Source of the DNA: Ptychodera flava
Lineage: Eukaryota; Hemichordata; Enteropneusta; Ptychoderidae
Reading direction: 5' to 3'
DNA: 64,000 bases
Assembly (NCBI RefSeq): GCF_041260155.1
Contig: NC_091931.1
Location: forward strand, 23,643,654 to 23,707,653
Shown: positions 1-15,000 of the stretch, piece by piece
Layout of the letters: each line of letters starts with the position of its first letter
Position numbering within the stretch: the stretch's first letter is position 1
Position numbers and translations under genes: made by a program
The notes under the pieces: model-generated
Database searches by the model: none
Seen by the model: only the letters and a program-made list of their open reading frames with translations
What the model was told of the DNA's origin: nothing

Positions 1-3000
1 GTTGCAGTGAGAATTTTAACATTTTTAAATCAAACCTTAAAACTTTTTTATTCACCGAATGACTTTTTATATCATACATTTTAAATGCCTTTTCACTTTT
101 TATCAAGTTATGTACAGCGCTTTGAGATGTGTTTACATGGAAAGCGTTTTTTTTCAAGAAATAAATATTATTTATTATATTTATTCCATTCGCCGTCAGT
201 ATGATTGTAAGTTTTGATCCCAGTATTATAGAAATTGTGATCCTTATACTGTTGATGGAGATGTCAAACAATCATGTAACTCTTGTCACCGTTAGTTTTG
301 TCCTAAAAACAGAGACAAGGCGCACACATCTGTCCTAGCTGTTCTCCAGGAGTGACGAAATGACGCCATCTTTAGTAGTATAGGCAGGATCAAACGACTG
401 AATAAACCGTTTGCATTGCGAACTTATCAGAAAACCTCCTTTGTAGACAAAACTTTAGTAAAAATAAATTTTGCGAGTCAGCACGTGACCGCAGTTATGC
501 AAATAGTTGCGCGGGACTCGCATCTTGCACTTGACGAAAGGTGCCCTATAAGGGAAGAAAACAGCACATGGTCTTTGTACTAAAATATTCCTCATTAGTG
601 TAGAATTTAGAGATTATAACAGTTGAAAGTAATCTTGGACAGTATCTCATTTGAAATGGTAAATACTTTGGTTCGCATTTTTTTCTCAAATACTTGTATT
701 TTTCAAGCGTTTTGATTCCTGCAGATAAAGGTCAGTTTTACAAGAATACTTCTCTTGCATGAAATGGATAGTGGATGACAACGTGAAGTTTCATCACTTG
801 TCGATGTATCTCCTGTGGAGCCACTTAACGCCCCTCTTCCGGTGAGTTGAAACCTCAACGAGATCATGTCATGGGACTGTATTCCACGACAGAACATCGA
901 ATTCTCATGTAATGGAAGAGATTACATCTTCACAAGATGAATTCAAGCCCCCACTGAAAATTGTTCCTTTTGGTTGCACAATAAAGTTCACGATTTCAAA
1001 GAATCGTAACGTTTCGTACATTCGCGAGAGAACCTCGGCCACAAACTAGCCATACTGTGATTGGAGCCTGTAAAGAAAAGCAACTACTTTGGCGAAGTTT
1101 GGCCGTATATACCTCCATGCATCATGGAAGACATTTCGACTTTCGCTGTTTCCCAAAGGAAGGTGCATCACGGCAAATATACATGAGAGGTACTGGTTGA
1201 TTGATTGATTGCTTGATTCATATTACACTTTCATTGAGCGCCCGAGTTACTCTACAGTAATTTTCATGCCCGTTGGGCTCACGCAGGGAAATGCATATGA
1301 GACTAAAATCACAAAAGCAATAAAAAAGAACATGGCAAATTACAGGTTTATATAGCTCTTTTTATATATACTTTCAAGTCACAATCGAGTAGTGAAAGAC
1401 TGTTTTTCCTTTAATTCCTGTTGGAAAGACATTTTGCACTTTGGTGCCTCGAAAATGAAACTACGTTGACATGCTTTTGAAAAGACATTTCGGTACTTAG
1501 CAACCCTAGTATAAACATCCAGTATATAATAATGATGTGCATATACATAGCAATGGAAGGTAAATAAACCGAACAATTATTGCGGACAAGACCATCCGTT
1601 AAAATTGCCTCAGCGAAAAGGTTCGGTGTCTAATCGACATGACATTGACCAAACATATGCGCTACCAGAATCACGCAAGATTTGCCAAAGTTTACATTTT
1701 TTATGGGTCACATTCAAATAAAATTAAAAAACAAAAAACAAAAACAAGTTCCCGACCGACCTTCACCATTTCCTTAGGGCATGTGAACGGAGTGATGACA
1801 ATAAATGTTCAGCAGAGATACGTACATATAAAGTACGTTTTTCGAAAAGTAAAACTCTAGCAATATTCGAACTTTTAAATTACACAATCCGTCAACAATT
1901 GACAGCACTCTGACATTGGCCAAAATACGATACTGCTTGGTTATGTGCAAGGCAGTCTTCTTGGAAATACTGTCCACCCACCTAAGTCGTCAGGAAAAAA
2001 AACACATTCAATATGGATTTCCATAAAACAAAATTTCATCAAGAGCCATGCCACGCCTAAATAACATTTCCACTTTGAGCTTCGGGGAGCAACACAGTAG
2101 ATACTTATGGAATGAGCTAGTTACAGATCAGAATACTTGTAAAAGGACTGATAATTCACAATTGTCTATCATACTGGAATATCATACAGGCACATTTTTC
2201 CGCGGAAATATAGACGCTATATATATACGTACTGTCATAAGTGCTGGCGCCGTCGACTACCCTCTGATGTTTTTCATACCCTTTTTTCCTACGAGTCAAT
2301 CATTGAAATCCTTAAAGTCGTAAAGATACTTGTAATTTCAATTGGTATTGATTAAAGTCACTTTGCACGCATTGACCTGCCAAATCTCCGGAGTTAACAT
2401 TTTCTCTGAATCAGTAGCTCCCAAATGGAGTTTTTGTGTGTTGCAGTTGCATATTTAATCCGGGGATATTTTTATCACAAACCTGAAAATATGGCAAAAT
2501 CCAACCTGATGGAATACTTGAAAAGGACTTCAGGCCGGTTAAAGGTTTCAAATCGTCTTACATTCTCGCGAACCAAGTAACATGTACTAGGCTGTTGATG
2601 GGGTTTCCACTTAATCTTCACCGGTGATCCCTGCTGACAAAGAGCTCCTTTTCCGGCTTAAAATATAAACAACCAGTCTAGAAAGGAAAATTGAGTGCCC
2701 AAAACTTAAAGAGATTTATTAACAAAAAAGTGATCAAATGGGCGAGCGTAGGACGAATAAACCTGCTGTCATGGTAACCACGTTACTTCTATATAGGCGT
2801 TGGAGTCGCCATCTCTATGTCTAGTCCAGTGTCATCGAATTAGATGCAGAGGTCGTTTGGCTTTCTTGAACGCTGGTTAATGATTGGTCAACGAAGTACA
2901 AACACGGTACTCTGGTCTCATACGTTACCGTGCATTGAACCGTCCCAATAGCTTCAGTGGAAATTACGAAAAACAATATCTGTGAGGGAAAAGTTGTGAA

Positions 3001-3082
3001 CAAGCATTTGTGATAAATAACACTTTAATACTATTTAAGCCAAGGCAGCACCAAACACCGTTGCCATACTATGCGCATGGCA

Positions 3083-3130
3083 ATTACATTACATTACATT
3101 ACATTACACTACACTACATTACATTACATA
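3083..3130. repeat. (ACATT)n microsatellite
   Basis: About nine tandem ACATT pentamers, two of them changed to ACACT. Confidence 0.9.
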
Positions 3131-6100
3131 TTCCTTTCCATTGCCACTATTCATGCGCTTCTTTAGTAAATATTAGATTTACGAAATGACGTCATACTTT
3201 TTACAAGTCAACACATACCTAATACTGATATCCATATTCATATGAGACCAAAACAATTTCATCACTAGTTTCAATATAACTACAGCGTCAGTAATTGAAA
3301 ATGTGTGAATTTACAGGATAGCATTTCCGATTGGTTAGTATCACATTTCAACATTTGATTTCCTTAGTTGAAACCACTGAAAGATATATTGTTATGTTGT
3401 TGCTTAAAAGGGTCAGCATGAAAACCTTGAAAATGGTGGTATTCCATAAACGCTGATATTGTTCAGTTTTGAAGTTCAGGTTATCGACCTTTTGGGGGGA
3501 AGGTGGGGGCACTGGGGGGCTGTATCAGCAATCATAACATTTGACATGAGAGAAAAAAATTCCATATAGCACAGGGCATTCGAAATGTCTGCGCGATATT
3601 TCCGTAATAGACCTGGACAGAAAACTGGCAGATTTTTAACTTAAACTGAATTGTTTATTCATTACCTATTCCCTGACCACGTCATCATATGTAAGATAGA
3701 CGGCGTAACGCTAATACACGATAACACTAGAGAACGTCTGCTAATCGTATCATCGCACTTGTTCAAATATCATTGCTTTGTCAGCCAAACACTTTACAAT
3801 TCTATTGCACACATTCCTATATATGTGAGATGGGCTGCATTTTGTTATCATTTACAAAGTACAGTGTAACATGCGTAATAGGTGCATTACGTCTGGTATT
3901 TGTGACTTTTGTGTGTGTAGTTTTTTTTACAGCTACTGTGTAGACTTCTTGCGCGTCCCTGTAGTGTATATTCCGACATTCTTTCCACGAGTGAAAGTCC
4001 CTCCTCAGCACATGAAATATATTCCTAATCATAATCATTATGATCATCATGATTTAATGAAATGACGATCATACTATATATATACACAGTATATTCACAA
4101 TAATTTGCATGAAATTCCTGAAGCAAACGGTAGCACATTATTAGGAAGGCATTGAAGTACACTTTTGTTTATCGTCGCCTTTTATAAAATCACCTCAACT
4201 GTCACAATTTCTCTGCACGCACCAATGTATTTTTGTAAATCGAATCCTTGCAGTCTTTCGTGCATTAAGGCTTATACCCCGTGGCAGTCATATGTCTCGT
4301 CTGCTATCAGTGAGCCCGAGAGCATCATTTGTTCAGCGGAAGACAAGTTGCTTTATCTACAGATAACCCACTTGATCCTGTACAAACAATTCCCTACTTA
4401 CAGTATGGGCAGCAACAGAGAAGTGGATCAATAAAAAGAGTCTATACGCCCACAGATAAATGTCTCTCCCTGGTAAAAACACATCAGAGACGACCCCTTT
4501 GAAAGAAGACAGGCGCGTTTAGGTAGTTCGTCTAGCCTGGCGACATGTACCGAAGCCTCGCTTTCCCACCACTGTGGTTGCCTGTCATGTTTTTTCACCG
4601 TAACCGAGGAAACTTTGAGGTAGTTCTTCGTTTGGTTGTTGACTATGATCAACCATGCTACATAAGCGGTCTACAACCATGAGTGGCGCAGGCAACGTAA
4701 GGCTGCCTTATTCAGATTACCTGCTCACTGTGTCCTCGAACAAAAAATGAGGGCGTGAGAAACGCCTACTATCAGGAGCAAATAGGACCGGCAGTTGGTT
4801 ATTTGAAAGCAGACCTTGGACTTGTTTTACTTACTAACGGAAATAACTATTCCTGAAGTAAACGCAGATTCCTTATACGTTATCAAATATTGTATGCGTT
4901 TTTGCTATCGTGAAAATCTAGGGAAAATCCTAAGTTAAGAAACCTAATGCGCCACTTTAATTTTACATACATGTCTTGCTTGGTTCGAAACAAATAATGA
5001 GATGGGGAAAGGAACTGAATGGCGTTGATGTATTTAAATAAGACACTCTGCTTGACACGGTATCTTCTTTGCAACAACTTTGGCATGTTTCCAATAGAGC
5101 TTGAATGAATCACATACTTCCTTTCTGCGGCTGTTGGTCCCTCTGTTGACTCGATGAAAACGGAGAGATAGCGACATCGATATTCGTCCGTTCACCCGCA
5201 GACCTCTTTGTGCCATTCGTCCTCTGCATCAGTCTAGTCAATCGATCGATAGTGGAAAACGTTATATCTCAACAACACTCCCGTGTGTGTTCAATCTCGA
5301 CGGTAAACGAAAGTGCCCCGGTTGAAAGTATCCATCAACAAAGGATTGGCGACTTGACCAGACTGCCAATATTGACTCAGATTGAGTGATAGCATAACTG
5401 ACACCCGCAAAGCGTCATTATGCATACATATTGACCGATCTTCTGAAACAGAGAAGGGTTTTCCTGTTTTTGTTCACATAGATCATGTTCCGTGGCAATC
5501 ATGACAATAGTGATACAAATGGTGAATCGTAGATTCGTCCAGACTGGGTTGAAAGCGCAAATTTATGGTTTTCTCGCAGTGTTTACATGACCCTCACATT
5601 TTCTCTGAATATCCTGCCAAGTTCATGTTCGAGTAAATCATTTCTCCCGTAGCAGTATCCTAAGTCAAATACCTGCAGCCTATAGGTTATCGACTAGAAA
5701 TTGTCACTTTCACGCAGCTAGCCAGGTCAGACCATCGACATATAGAGAAACGTCAGACGAACAGATGATAAAACACTTCACCCATAGCGTTATCACAAAT
5801 ACAGAATCTCTGCTTCATTTCACGGACAGAAAGGTCAGCCTAAAAATATTCTTTAAATGGAAATTCAAAACAAAAGTGAAAAAGTGGAAACAAAGCTTGA
5901 ATATTAAAACTCTGACCAGTCCCAAGCCCCCAAGCTCCAATGATCCGTCCCGTACTATGGTATACCAGCAGATTTAATTTGCAATCTTTCGAATGTATTT
6001 ATGTATTTAATATTGAAACATTCCATGGAAGCATTGTTCCATGCTCCACAAGGGAACTTAGTTCCTTTAATTTATAAACAAACAATGAATCTACAATTAT

Positions 6101-8697
6101 CGAAAAGCTGTGCGTTTTACCCTGCTAAGTTGAATTTTAAAATCTTACGTTCATGGTTAGAAAACAATAAATACTACTTGAAATCTATTCATTTTAATGT
6201 GAACAAAAATGACAAGGATGGTATCGTTCATTCAACATCCCAGTATCTTTTACTGATGTATAGTAATATAACCTTTGCAGATCTAGGCATAATGAAGGCG
6301 TATCTGATCCGGATCTCGTAGATATACTGGAGGATATGAAGATGAGGAATGGTGCTTTATTCAAAATAGATAGATTAACGTTGTTTAATATAATATATTT
6401 ATAATATAGTAATATAAAATAATAATGTAATAAATGTTATTTCAATGTTTAGATTCAGTACTGTAAAATCCTACAACACTATATCGGTAGATTTTACCGG
6501 GTCTACGCTGGTGGTAGAAAAATGCATAACATCACAAAGCTAGGTGTTTGTTATTTGGGAAATTTTTCGGGGACCAAAACAGCTGGTTGGATGAGAAAAT
6601 TATAAAGGTGTTCCTACGTGTACAATATCATACGGACAGACCTTTCATAACACACATTTTGTGCACTAGCTATAGGCTGGGCAAAATCTAACGGCCACGT
6701 TTGGCACGGTTACAAAAAACACAAGGGAAAAAAGCAACGAGGACCAGCTGAACTGAACAAAAGCACACTCGACGAGTTGTTCTCACGTCACTAGACGTTA
6801 AGTGTCGACTCCGGAAACGACGTCAGCCGCATATTCTCTGCTAAGTCGTCAGGTCACCACTTGCGCATGTCCTATTTATCCAAACAGTTGTATTTTTTAT
6901 CTACAAGCCATGAGTGGTTTAGCGTAACGGCAAGTTTTTACCTTTCCGTGCTCAAGTCAATAATTTGCACCCGGAGTGAAGCTCTTTGTAGCTGTTGGTC
7001 GGGTCCAACAGTAAAGTGGCTTATTTGAAATGCGAATGCGAATGTCTAAGAAAAGCAATATGCAAAACATTTTACCAATTTCAACTTTTGTAAATTTCCT
7101 GTCTTAGTGACAGGTCAACGCCGACGTCGGACGCGCAGTGTGCAAACGGTTGCTATAGGCACTCTGGAAAATGGTCAAGTGGCGACCTAAATGTATCATG
7201 TAAATCACACACAAACATACAGGTCCATAATTGACAAGACTTGAAAATATGAGTCAAATGCCTCATGCAAGTCTAGAACGAAACTTGTGTGCCCCCGTCT
7301 CTCAGAACGTGTCTTTAAAATTGAACAGTCACGGGGAAACTAATCTTACACTATGCCTGTATCGATTGATGTATAGAACGGCTAGTAATGTGCGTATCCG
7401 AAGCTAGATACAATGACGTCGAAATTACTAATCAAATATGATAACTCGAAACACGCCTCACCGCTTCAAGGAATCTGCCATTAGATCTTGGGAGGGGGGT
7501 TCAGAAGTATTGCAGGGCAAGAGTTGTTCGAGATTTGAAAGCTACAAAATTCTGTGCCCCGTCGGAATTCTAACCACCCTTAAAGATATAATTGTCCGTC
7601 CCTTAGACCTCTAAACCACGGCAGACAGCAGGGAATCCATAGAGGGCAGAACTATGACGTCATCTCACACAGACCACTTCTCATTGCAAATTGAAAAAAC
7701 CCACCTTTCCTATGGTTATTGTAAATTTGAATATTATAAAAGCAACGTTGATGGGTGTGATCATGTTGAAACTTGGTTTTATCGGAGAAACTAGTCTCAA
7801 ATACTTTACTCAACGTACAAAATATATCACGAAGTCTAGATTTGAAAGTAAGTTCCAATTGCTAACGAAAATAATTCGAATTACACTATTAATCACGTTA
7901 AAACGAATTAATTCAATTTCCCGCTACATTAAATGCACACAAGCACACCGAGGCTTCCCATGGGCTCAATTTAAAGTTGCCCGCATTGTGTGTAAATTCT
8001 ATTAGCATCGTTCGTTATGCCTGTACACTTACAGCGCGATTTCACCGCAAACATTAGGCAGTCATTTATCGCACTGAGAGAAAAAATAGAGACAGTCTCT
8101 ATTCCCTTTTCAGTCACGCTATACAGAAGTAAGCGTAATGTTATACCTCCGACTCTAATGCAATCACGGTTCCTCTTGTGTGACAATTCCAATTAATGTA
8201 ACATAAAACACCCATATTGTGTACACGCCCTAAGGGTTGTCATGGAAGCCACGCTAGGAAGTCTTCGAAATAAATTGCGATTACTGGCCTTATGTGTCCC
8301 TTGGAAATTTCAAAATTAAACTTCACATGTTCCTTTTTTCCCCATTTATGAGCCAGACTAGCGTAATTTGAACTCACAGTACGGAATATATATTTCTCTG
8401 TGATGCCCAGACTTGTGCTCAGCTGTGACACTCAAGCTCGACAGACGTAGAGGGCGCTCGACCAGACAGCAACGCGTGAGACGTCTGGACATGTCGCGAA
8501 ATGATGGCAAAAGAAAACGAAGTTGCGATGCCTGACCGTAGAATACTTTTAGGTTTGGAAACTGGTGGATAGAAAGGTTGACCATTTATCAAACTACGCC
8601 GAAAAACACATCAGTTAATGAACTTGGCCTTACTAATGATGAATCGTCTGTGGAAAGAATCAAGATGCACACAAGGTTTTTGCAAAAAGTTTCTACT

Positions 8698-8716
8698 CAA
8701 CAACAACAACTGTTTG

Positions 8717-8747
<31 letters not shown>

Positions 8748-8795
8748 TTAATAATAATAACAATAATTATAATAATAGTAGTAGTAAGAAGAAGA
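8698..8795. repeat. Compound trinucleotide microsatellite (CAA)n-(TAA)n-(AGT)n
   Basis: A run of CAA (with one interruption) passes into TAA/AAT, then short AGT and AAG runs. Frames reading poly-Asn through it are low-complexity artefacts. Confidence 0.9.
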
Positions 8796-10940
8796 TTTTT
8801 TTTCTGCTGTTGTTCATTCAATAAAATATAGTTATGTAGGACACACTGCTAGCAATAACAAATAGTGTCGTAATGATGAGAAAGAGACTTGTAAAATTGT
8901 TGCCATGGGTAGAATTTGAGTTCGGACTCATACTACAAAAAAAAGTTAACAGTCCGAATTTATATGGTGACTATTCCATGATATCGAAAAAATCTCTAAT
9001 TACCGGGAAAATGATAGATGCAACAAGTAAACATACTTCAGAAGCGCACAAATATGGCGTCATGGATAAAGCAAATTAAAAGATGACAGCCACAAGAACC
9101 CAGACTTTTTTAAAATCAATTATATAATAACCCTAAACGACTGCGAGTTACGGTCGAATTAATAAGATTATAGGACTTACCAAACACTGTTAACTTCTTT
9201 TTTATTCCATATCTCGGGGGAGCATAAAAGTGTTACCATTTCTGGAATGCTGTACAAAACCACAGTACCAACAAAATTTGACAGATGTTTGCCCTAATCT
9301 GGTTCTGAATACAGGAAGGTTAAGAATATTTTTGTCTTTGGGGACATGTTGGACTGAGTACTATAAGCATTATAAATGGAAGACTTATAATTTCAATCTC
9401 ACGTAAGTCTGCGATTTGGGACTTGTGCGTTATATCAAAAATATAATCTCATGTTCTTATCGCAGCTTATCGTCACTCCAAATATAAATAGGATAGTCAT
9501 TAGTTAGCCTAGAGGGGTCTGACCATTCTGTGTGTACAGACTTCCTACATACAATGTAATTCGTTACCGTTGTTTTCCGTTTAATCACATATTGAAGCAC
9601 ATGTTGTCGTTATCCTGCTCGATCTTTTTACAAAGTGATGTCACCAATACTATTCGCATCTTCAGTGTTAGTAGCGGTGAAGTTGTTCTTCTGAAACTTC
9701 TCCAAGAGCATTCGACTCGATCCACGCCGCCATAAAGTTCTGAACATTGCAGAGTTACTGAGTGGAGGCCCGTAAATGTATCGTGAGCCATATGTACAAG
9801 GCTTGTTCACGTTTGCCCGATATGCTGATAGATATTCAGAGATAATACTCTCAAAGTGTGCATGTCCTAAAAACACTTTGTTCTTGGTCATTAAACGAGA
9901 GACAATCATGTCAGTTCTCTTTTTCTCTGTTGTCAGTCTGTTCGGTTGACCTCTCTATTTAAGTCCATCCCAGGTCAGGTATGATAAGTTACACAGACTG
10001 CACTCGTGGCCTTTGCCCTCTGGAATTTAACCTTTCAATTCTGTTGACTCTAAGCCTCGCAAGACAGTGCTTGACCGGTCAGATTTTGAAAAGTACAGAT
10101 CTATAAGAACGGCATTCACGGTTCCTTAGTGACATCAAGATTTCATCTAACGTTGCCATGCTTCTTAATTAAGTTTGTGACATTTATCACGTAATATTAA
10201 GTTTTTTTTCAATGCCGTTATTCCGGGCTCACATATATGTGCTTCGTTCGATATATGGGTCCTCTATGATTATAGAGGTGATGCCAGGCTTTGCGGAAAC
10301 CTCAATACTTTTAAAGACACATTTGGTTTACACTTAGTGAGTCGTGATACTATTCTACACCGTCCTAGAGGGTCTTTTTACTTACTTGTCAGAATAGACA
10401 CTCCGAAAAAGATAGAATTAACAACATATAATTATAACAATCTTTGTTGTAACCACATTACTAAGCGCAATGATATGTAACGGTGACTGGCGAGGGAGAT
10501 GTATAAAATAAACTCACGACTGGGTAGACACGAAAAGGCTACCACGCAATCGTGAATTACTTTGGCCATTGCTATGGTAACAAGTGATGAAAGGCCCGGG
10601 GGCAGTAGTTGGCAAGTTCTAAGAGTTAATGTTTATGAAAACTGTAACACCTCAGATCTAATCTCATCTCTATGTAATCAGTTTATTTGGCAAAGCAAGT
10701 AAGGGCAGGGCTACAACGGACAGTCGCTGACTCAGAGACCCAATTATTCACGGCTTGGTTTTTAAGAATCAACGTGCCAACCGAGACAAGTTTGCGATAG
10801 GAAACGACTAAACAGAAACAATGATCATCGAAATTCTATGCAAAAAGCTATTTGATGCTGCATAGGCTTGAAAGGAACACAGAAGCTGACAGAAATACGG
10901 GAAGCATTTGTTCAAAAAGTGTTCCTGGCGTACATCATGA

Positions 10941-11280
10941 TAGTACGCTCCTCGAAAGTGAAAGACTTTAACGTTTTGCTCAAACTTTCCTTTGTTAAAC
11001 TATCATTCATTCTCTCATCAAATCAAGAATAAGAATAAAATTAAATAAAATTAAACTAAAATAAAGTTTGAGCAAATTACCTCACATTTTGGACCGATAT
11101 TCAAAATGGCCGCTATTCCAGTGTTAACTCTGGGGATAAAAATAGAATTTTCTATGTTCTAAAAACTAAGACGGCGACCTGTTTTCTTACTCTAAGAGCT
11201 TTAAAATGAATCCACACAAGTGGTAGATCAGAAAAGAATTGTAAAAATTTGAGAGTCCACATATCTGTTCCCGAGGCGCA
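10941..11280. mobile_element. MITE-like element, GCGCCTCG inverted-repeat family (copy 1)
   Basis: It begins near TAGTACGCTCCTCGAAAGTG and ends CCCGAGGCGCA, which are inverted copies of each other. Internal landmarks shared with the other copies are 'caaactttcct', a 'caaaatggccgc' segment, 'gtgttaac', 'gagctttaaaatgaa' and 'acaagtggtagatcagaa'. It has no coding capacity, so it is a non-autonomous element. The outer TTAA seen in other copies is degraded here. Confidence 0.75.
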
Positions 11281-13585
11281 TTTATTAAGCATTCATCTTC
11301 AAATTGCTGTATACAGAAGGTTTATACAACAACAAATATGGTCGAAAGATCGGCCATGGCGATAAGAAAGATTCATTTTGCTGATATCGATCACTGTGAT
11401 AGTCACCATGCGATTGTAATGGAAACATCTCTCGCCTTTTGAATCGGACGAGTTAGTGTTGCCGACTTCAATTTGTTGTATAAGTTCCAAATATGAGTCA
11501 TTAATACTTTGATCGATGGAATAACTTCTTTTAGCCGTCATACTTTTGCAGTGACTTTTATGAATGGCACTTATCTGGTTTGATTCAGGTGAGATTTTCA
11601 GCCATGTTTTGTGGTAACAAACTCACGATCGGTCGGAATTAATCGAAGTTACAAAGTTAGTATTCAAACATACCAAATCACTGAAACGTAAATTTAACGA
11701 GGCGAACAGATTGTCGATAGTCCCCCTTGCCTTCTTTGCCTAAACATTACAAGTAGCCAGCGTGGCAATGGCCTTAAAATATGGTGCACGAAGTAATAAG
11801 CTTTACCCCGCAGGCAAGAGCTGAAGGCTAGAGGGCGAATGGTAAATTCTGAACATACTAAACAGAATTCCCACTCGTATGAGGTCCACAGCGGCACAAG
11901 CGGCTGTCGACAGTCTATGAGGGGAACTACGGGTGGGCACCCGTCCCGGATGCAAATTCGAATGAACATTCCACACTATATAAAATCAGGTGAAGGACAA
12001 CGAGACACAGATTTAAAATTATCTTGTCAGGGGTGTCATCACAGATGATTGGCCTGTGAGATAAAGTCAGATGATTTACGGCCGGGAGTCCGTGATAAGG
12101 GAGTCGACTACGACCCTGTGGCTGCCTGTCAAACTTATACGCAAACCACAGCAGCACTGGCTTTAAAATTGTTCCGCTGGTAGACATAATGTTATGATGT
12201 ATGGTATCAACGGTCAAGAACATCATGTGTCCGATTCGACCTTGTAGATCACTGACTGCACATATTTCTTTATTTATACATGGTATCACACAGTGCCATC
12301 GGAAAATTTGATTTGACATAATTCTGATTAATGCTATATTTTTTATCCTTTTGATATCAGACTGCAGAATGATCATCGCAGGATAGCTTTGAGAAATATG
12401 CACCGACGGGGAACACAATGGACGACGAACAATGGGCACTATTATGATGTCATGCAATAAATCAAAATAAATGACAGCGACCTCAGGGACGAAGGAGTTC
12501 AGCTGACATCACTGATACGACAGGGGGGTTGGTCCACATTTTGCCAGTATGCATGCGAAATAATCTTTAAAAATCGGCCACTGAAGGAGTTTTTTCTCGT
12601 CGTTGCTACAGTTCATATGGTCCCTCACTGTAGTCAGTGCTTGGTATACATGGTGATTTGCGGACCGCACGCCCACCACTTTGGTTACGCTGATTTTCAA
12701 TGGTGGTTTACTTATCGGAGCAAGGCAATGACCGTTTCGCTGAATTTAATGTATTATTTTACAAATGCCAGTGACTATGCGAAATCTTCTGGACGAATAT
12801 ACTGCCTGTCCGATTTTCAGACCCGCCCAGTCACCTGATAGTCGCTTTGTCATTCTTTGATTATCTGAAGACTAAAGAATGCTATTGTTCTGGAATATGT
12901 AAGACAAGCAAATATGTATTCTCGGCAGATTAATACGTCTAAACTAAAATAAAGATGGCGTTCCTTCACATTCATGGAGTCTTAATCACTATATCTGACT
13001 TGTCACAGCGCGTTTGGTTTTGCTGCGCGTCATCGTCATTACCTGATGATTCGTGTGCACCTTAAAGTTGAATGCACCTTGTTTGGTAGGAAAGAAGAAA
13101 AGTTGCGCGCAATTATGTAAAAAATTCAGTGGCCTGTGAAGCAATGCCCCTCATTTTTCTTGTAAAGAGAGATTACTTCCAAAGAGATAAAATGGATGTT
13201 GCCGCAGCGACTGTAACTATAGTAACGTTTTTTAACAATAGAGGAGGTCCGTAACGACAATTTCTGTTTAGCAGGGTGAATTGTCGCCCCAGGTACGAAT
13301 GAATGATTAAAAAGGGAAGTGACGAAGCCGTGCCACACAATTGGCGTTCTACGACGATATTCTACAGTTTGGGTAAAAGAGTAATTGAGACGCAAATGTT
13401 TTTGGAATCATGGCAGGCGTCAAGCTTTTCCCTTTCTGACGTGTCTATACGACAGGATTCCTGATAATGTTCAATATAAACGAAACACAACGCCGACAGA
13501 GTTCACGTATCAAGGCCTATCGAAGCCGTTGTTAATGGGTGAATTAAGAGCAAAATAACATTATACAAGTTATGCAAGTCTTGTC
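11281..13585. other. No recognisable gene
   Basis: A minus-strand open frame of 176 codons lies at 11927-12457 but resembles no family I recognise and has ordinary intergenic composition. Nothing else stands out. Confidence 0.45.
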
Positions 13586-13965
13586 ATAAAGGTAGAACGC
13601 GCCTCGGGGACAGAAATTTGGACTCTCAAATTTCGACAATTTTTTTCTGATCTACAACTTGTGGGGGCTCATTTTAAAGCTCTTGGAGAAATAAAAACTT
13701 TTACCGTCTTAATTTTTCGAGAATCCAAAATTTAATTTTTACCCCATAGAGTTAACACAGGGACGGCAGCCATTTTGAATTTAAACTATGGGTAAATTTT
13801 AGCTTATTTGTTTCTCTATATGGTTTCAAAATTTAATTTCCAAGGTGGTTGCCCCCCCCCCCCGATTTTTATTCTTGATTTTGAAACAGAATAATTGAAA
13901 TAACACTTGAGGAAAGTTTGAACAAAAGTTTAAGTCTTTCACTTTCGAGGCGCATTCTACCTGAA
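13586..13965. mobile_element. MITE-like element, GCGCCTCG family (copy 2, opposite orientation)
   Basis: The left end reads AAAGGTAGAACGCGCCTCGG and the right end CGAGGCGCATTCTACCT, inverted relative to each other. The internal landmarks of the family occur in reverse order. A C-homopolymer of about 13 bases lies near 13850. Confidence 0.8.
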
Positions 13966-15000
13966 TCTAAAGAAGCCTGAGATGAAGGGTCAAATCTCTG
14001 ATTAGCTGAGCAACTATCTAATTAACTGAGGTTTCGGAAATCTAAAACGAAGTGATATCAACAGAACAACAAGAAAGAAAGTATTAATTGTCGCAGTTTT
14101 GAGAACAAAAGTATCGACAAGGTAGGTATTTTACGTTTTACATTATTTATTTATTTATTTATTAACTTGTTTGTGTGTGTGATTATTGATTTGCTTGTGT
14201 ATTTTCACGGCTACTTTTTGTCTGTGAATTTTCTCTTTAAAGTTAATGATACTTTCAATGGAAGATATACATGATAAATGTTGCAAGTGATGACGATCGC
14301 AACAAATTTAATAGGGTAGCAAACTTGTGACAATTGTGTCAGAGAAGAGTGTCAATTTACAGACAATTGTAACAAACTGCCGAAACACCAGGATTATTTT
14401 CAGTTGCCGTCTGGTTATTGCATATGACTTTCACAGACATTCCTAGCGGCGGATCATAGCAATTCTAGGCCATTGAATGAAAATCGCAACAAACACTCGA
14501 ACATCAACAATGCAATACGGCTTTGAAATAACAATGGAGGTTGTTATTACAAAATTATATCATTGATCTTTAGTTAGAGGGGGAAACAGGACAATTAAAG
14601 AGTAAGTGCGTGGTTATCGATGTCGGATGTGTCGAGGGCGTAGTTTAAATCGAGCAGATTTACATTTTTGTATAATTCTTCTATCCAGCACTGCCAGGCT
14701 ACACCGCCACAGAAAAGCTCTCCTTTGCTCCGCATTGGCGGATGCAGTTGAGGGGCTAGGGGCTTTAATGACTGTGGGCACTAGTTCTCATATTTATTTC
14801 CTGCAATGTGTTATGTCATCGGTAAGTCTTGCTCTTTGCTTGTCAATACAACGTTGGCCATTCGAGTATGTCCTTTGTTAGGTGTGGATATCGTTAATGA
14901 TATCACTTAATTAAATTCCATGTACATCATTGTATGCCTGCGTCAACTCTTAGTATGCCATTCTCCTACAAGTCGCCGGTATTTTCAATTAAACACGATT
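13966..15000. other. No recognisable gene; short (TTTA)n at 14143-14164
   Basis: No protein, RNA gene or repeat family was recognised apart from the short tetranucleotide run. Confidence 0.45.

Larger units (their letters stand above)
1..10940. other. No recognisable gene; intergenic or distal region
   Basis: No reading frame here resembles a known protein, and no frame combines a plausible start, splice sites and sustained coding character. The longest open stretches are about 100 codons, as expected by chance in AT-rich DNA. No tRNA or rRNA gene was recognised. The region holds simple repeats (listed separately) and short AT-rich palindromes, for example around 4020-4056. A gene with short, fast-evolving exons could be missed without transcript data. 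Confidence 0.5.

Noticed and set aside
6001..6321. Plus-strand open frame of 106 codons.
   Set aside because: No similarity recognised, AT-rich composition like its surroundings, no splice or promoter context.
8698..8795. Possible short direct-repeat array such as a CRISPR.
   Set aside because: It is a plain trinucleotide microsatellite, and the genome is eukaryotic.
11927..12457. Minus-strand open frame of 176 codons.
   Set aside because: No recognisable domain, no conserved copy and no clear gene context; the length is compatible with chance.
14606..14881. Plus-strand open frame of 91 codons with many Cys and Leu.
   Set aside because: No family recognised, and it is not linked to the SMase genes by splice phase.
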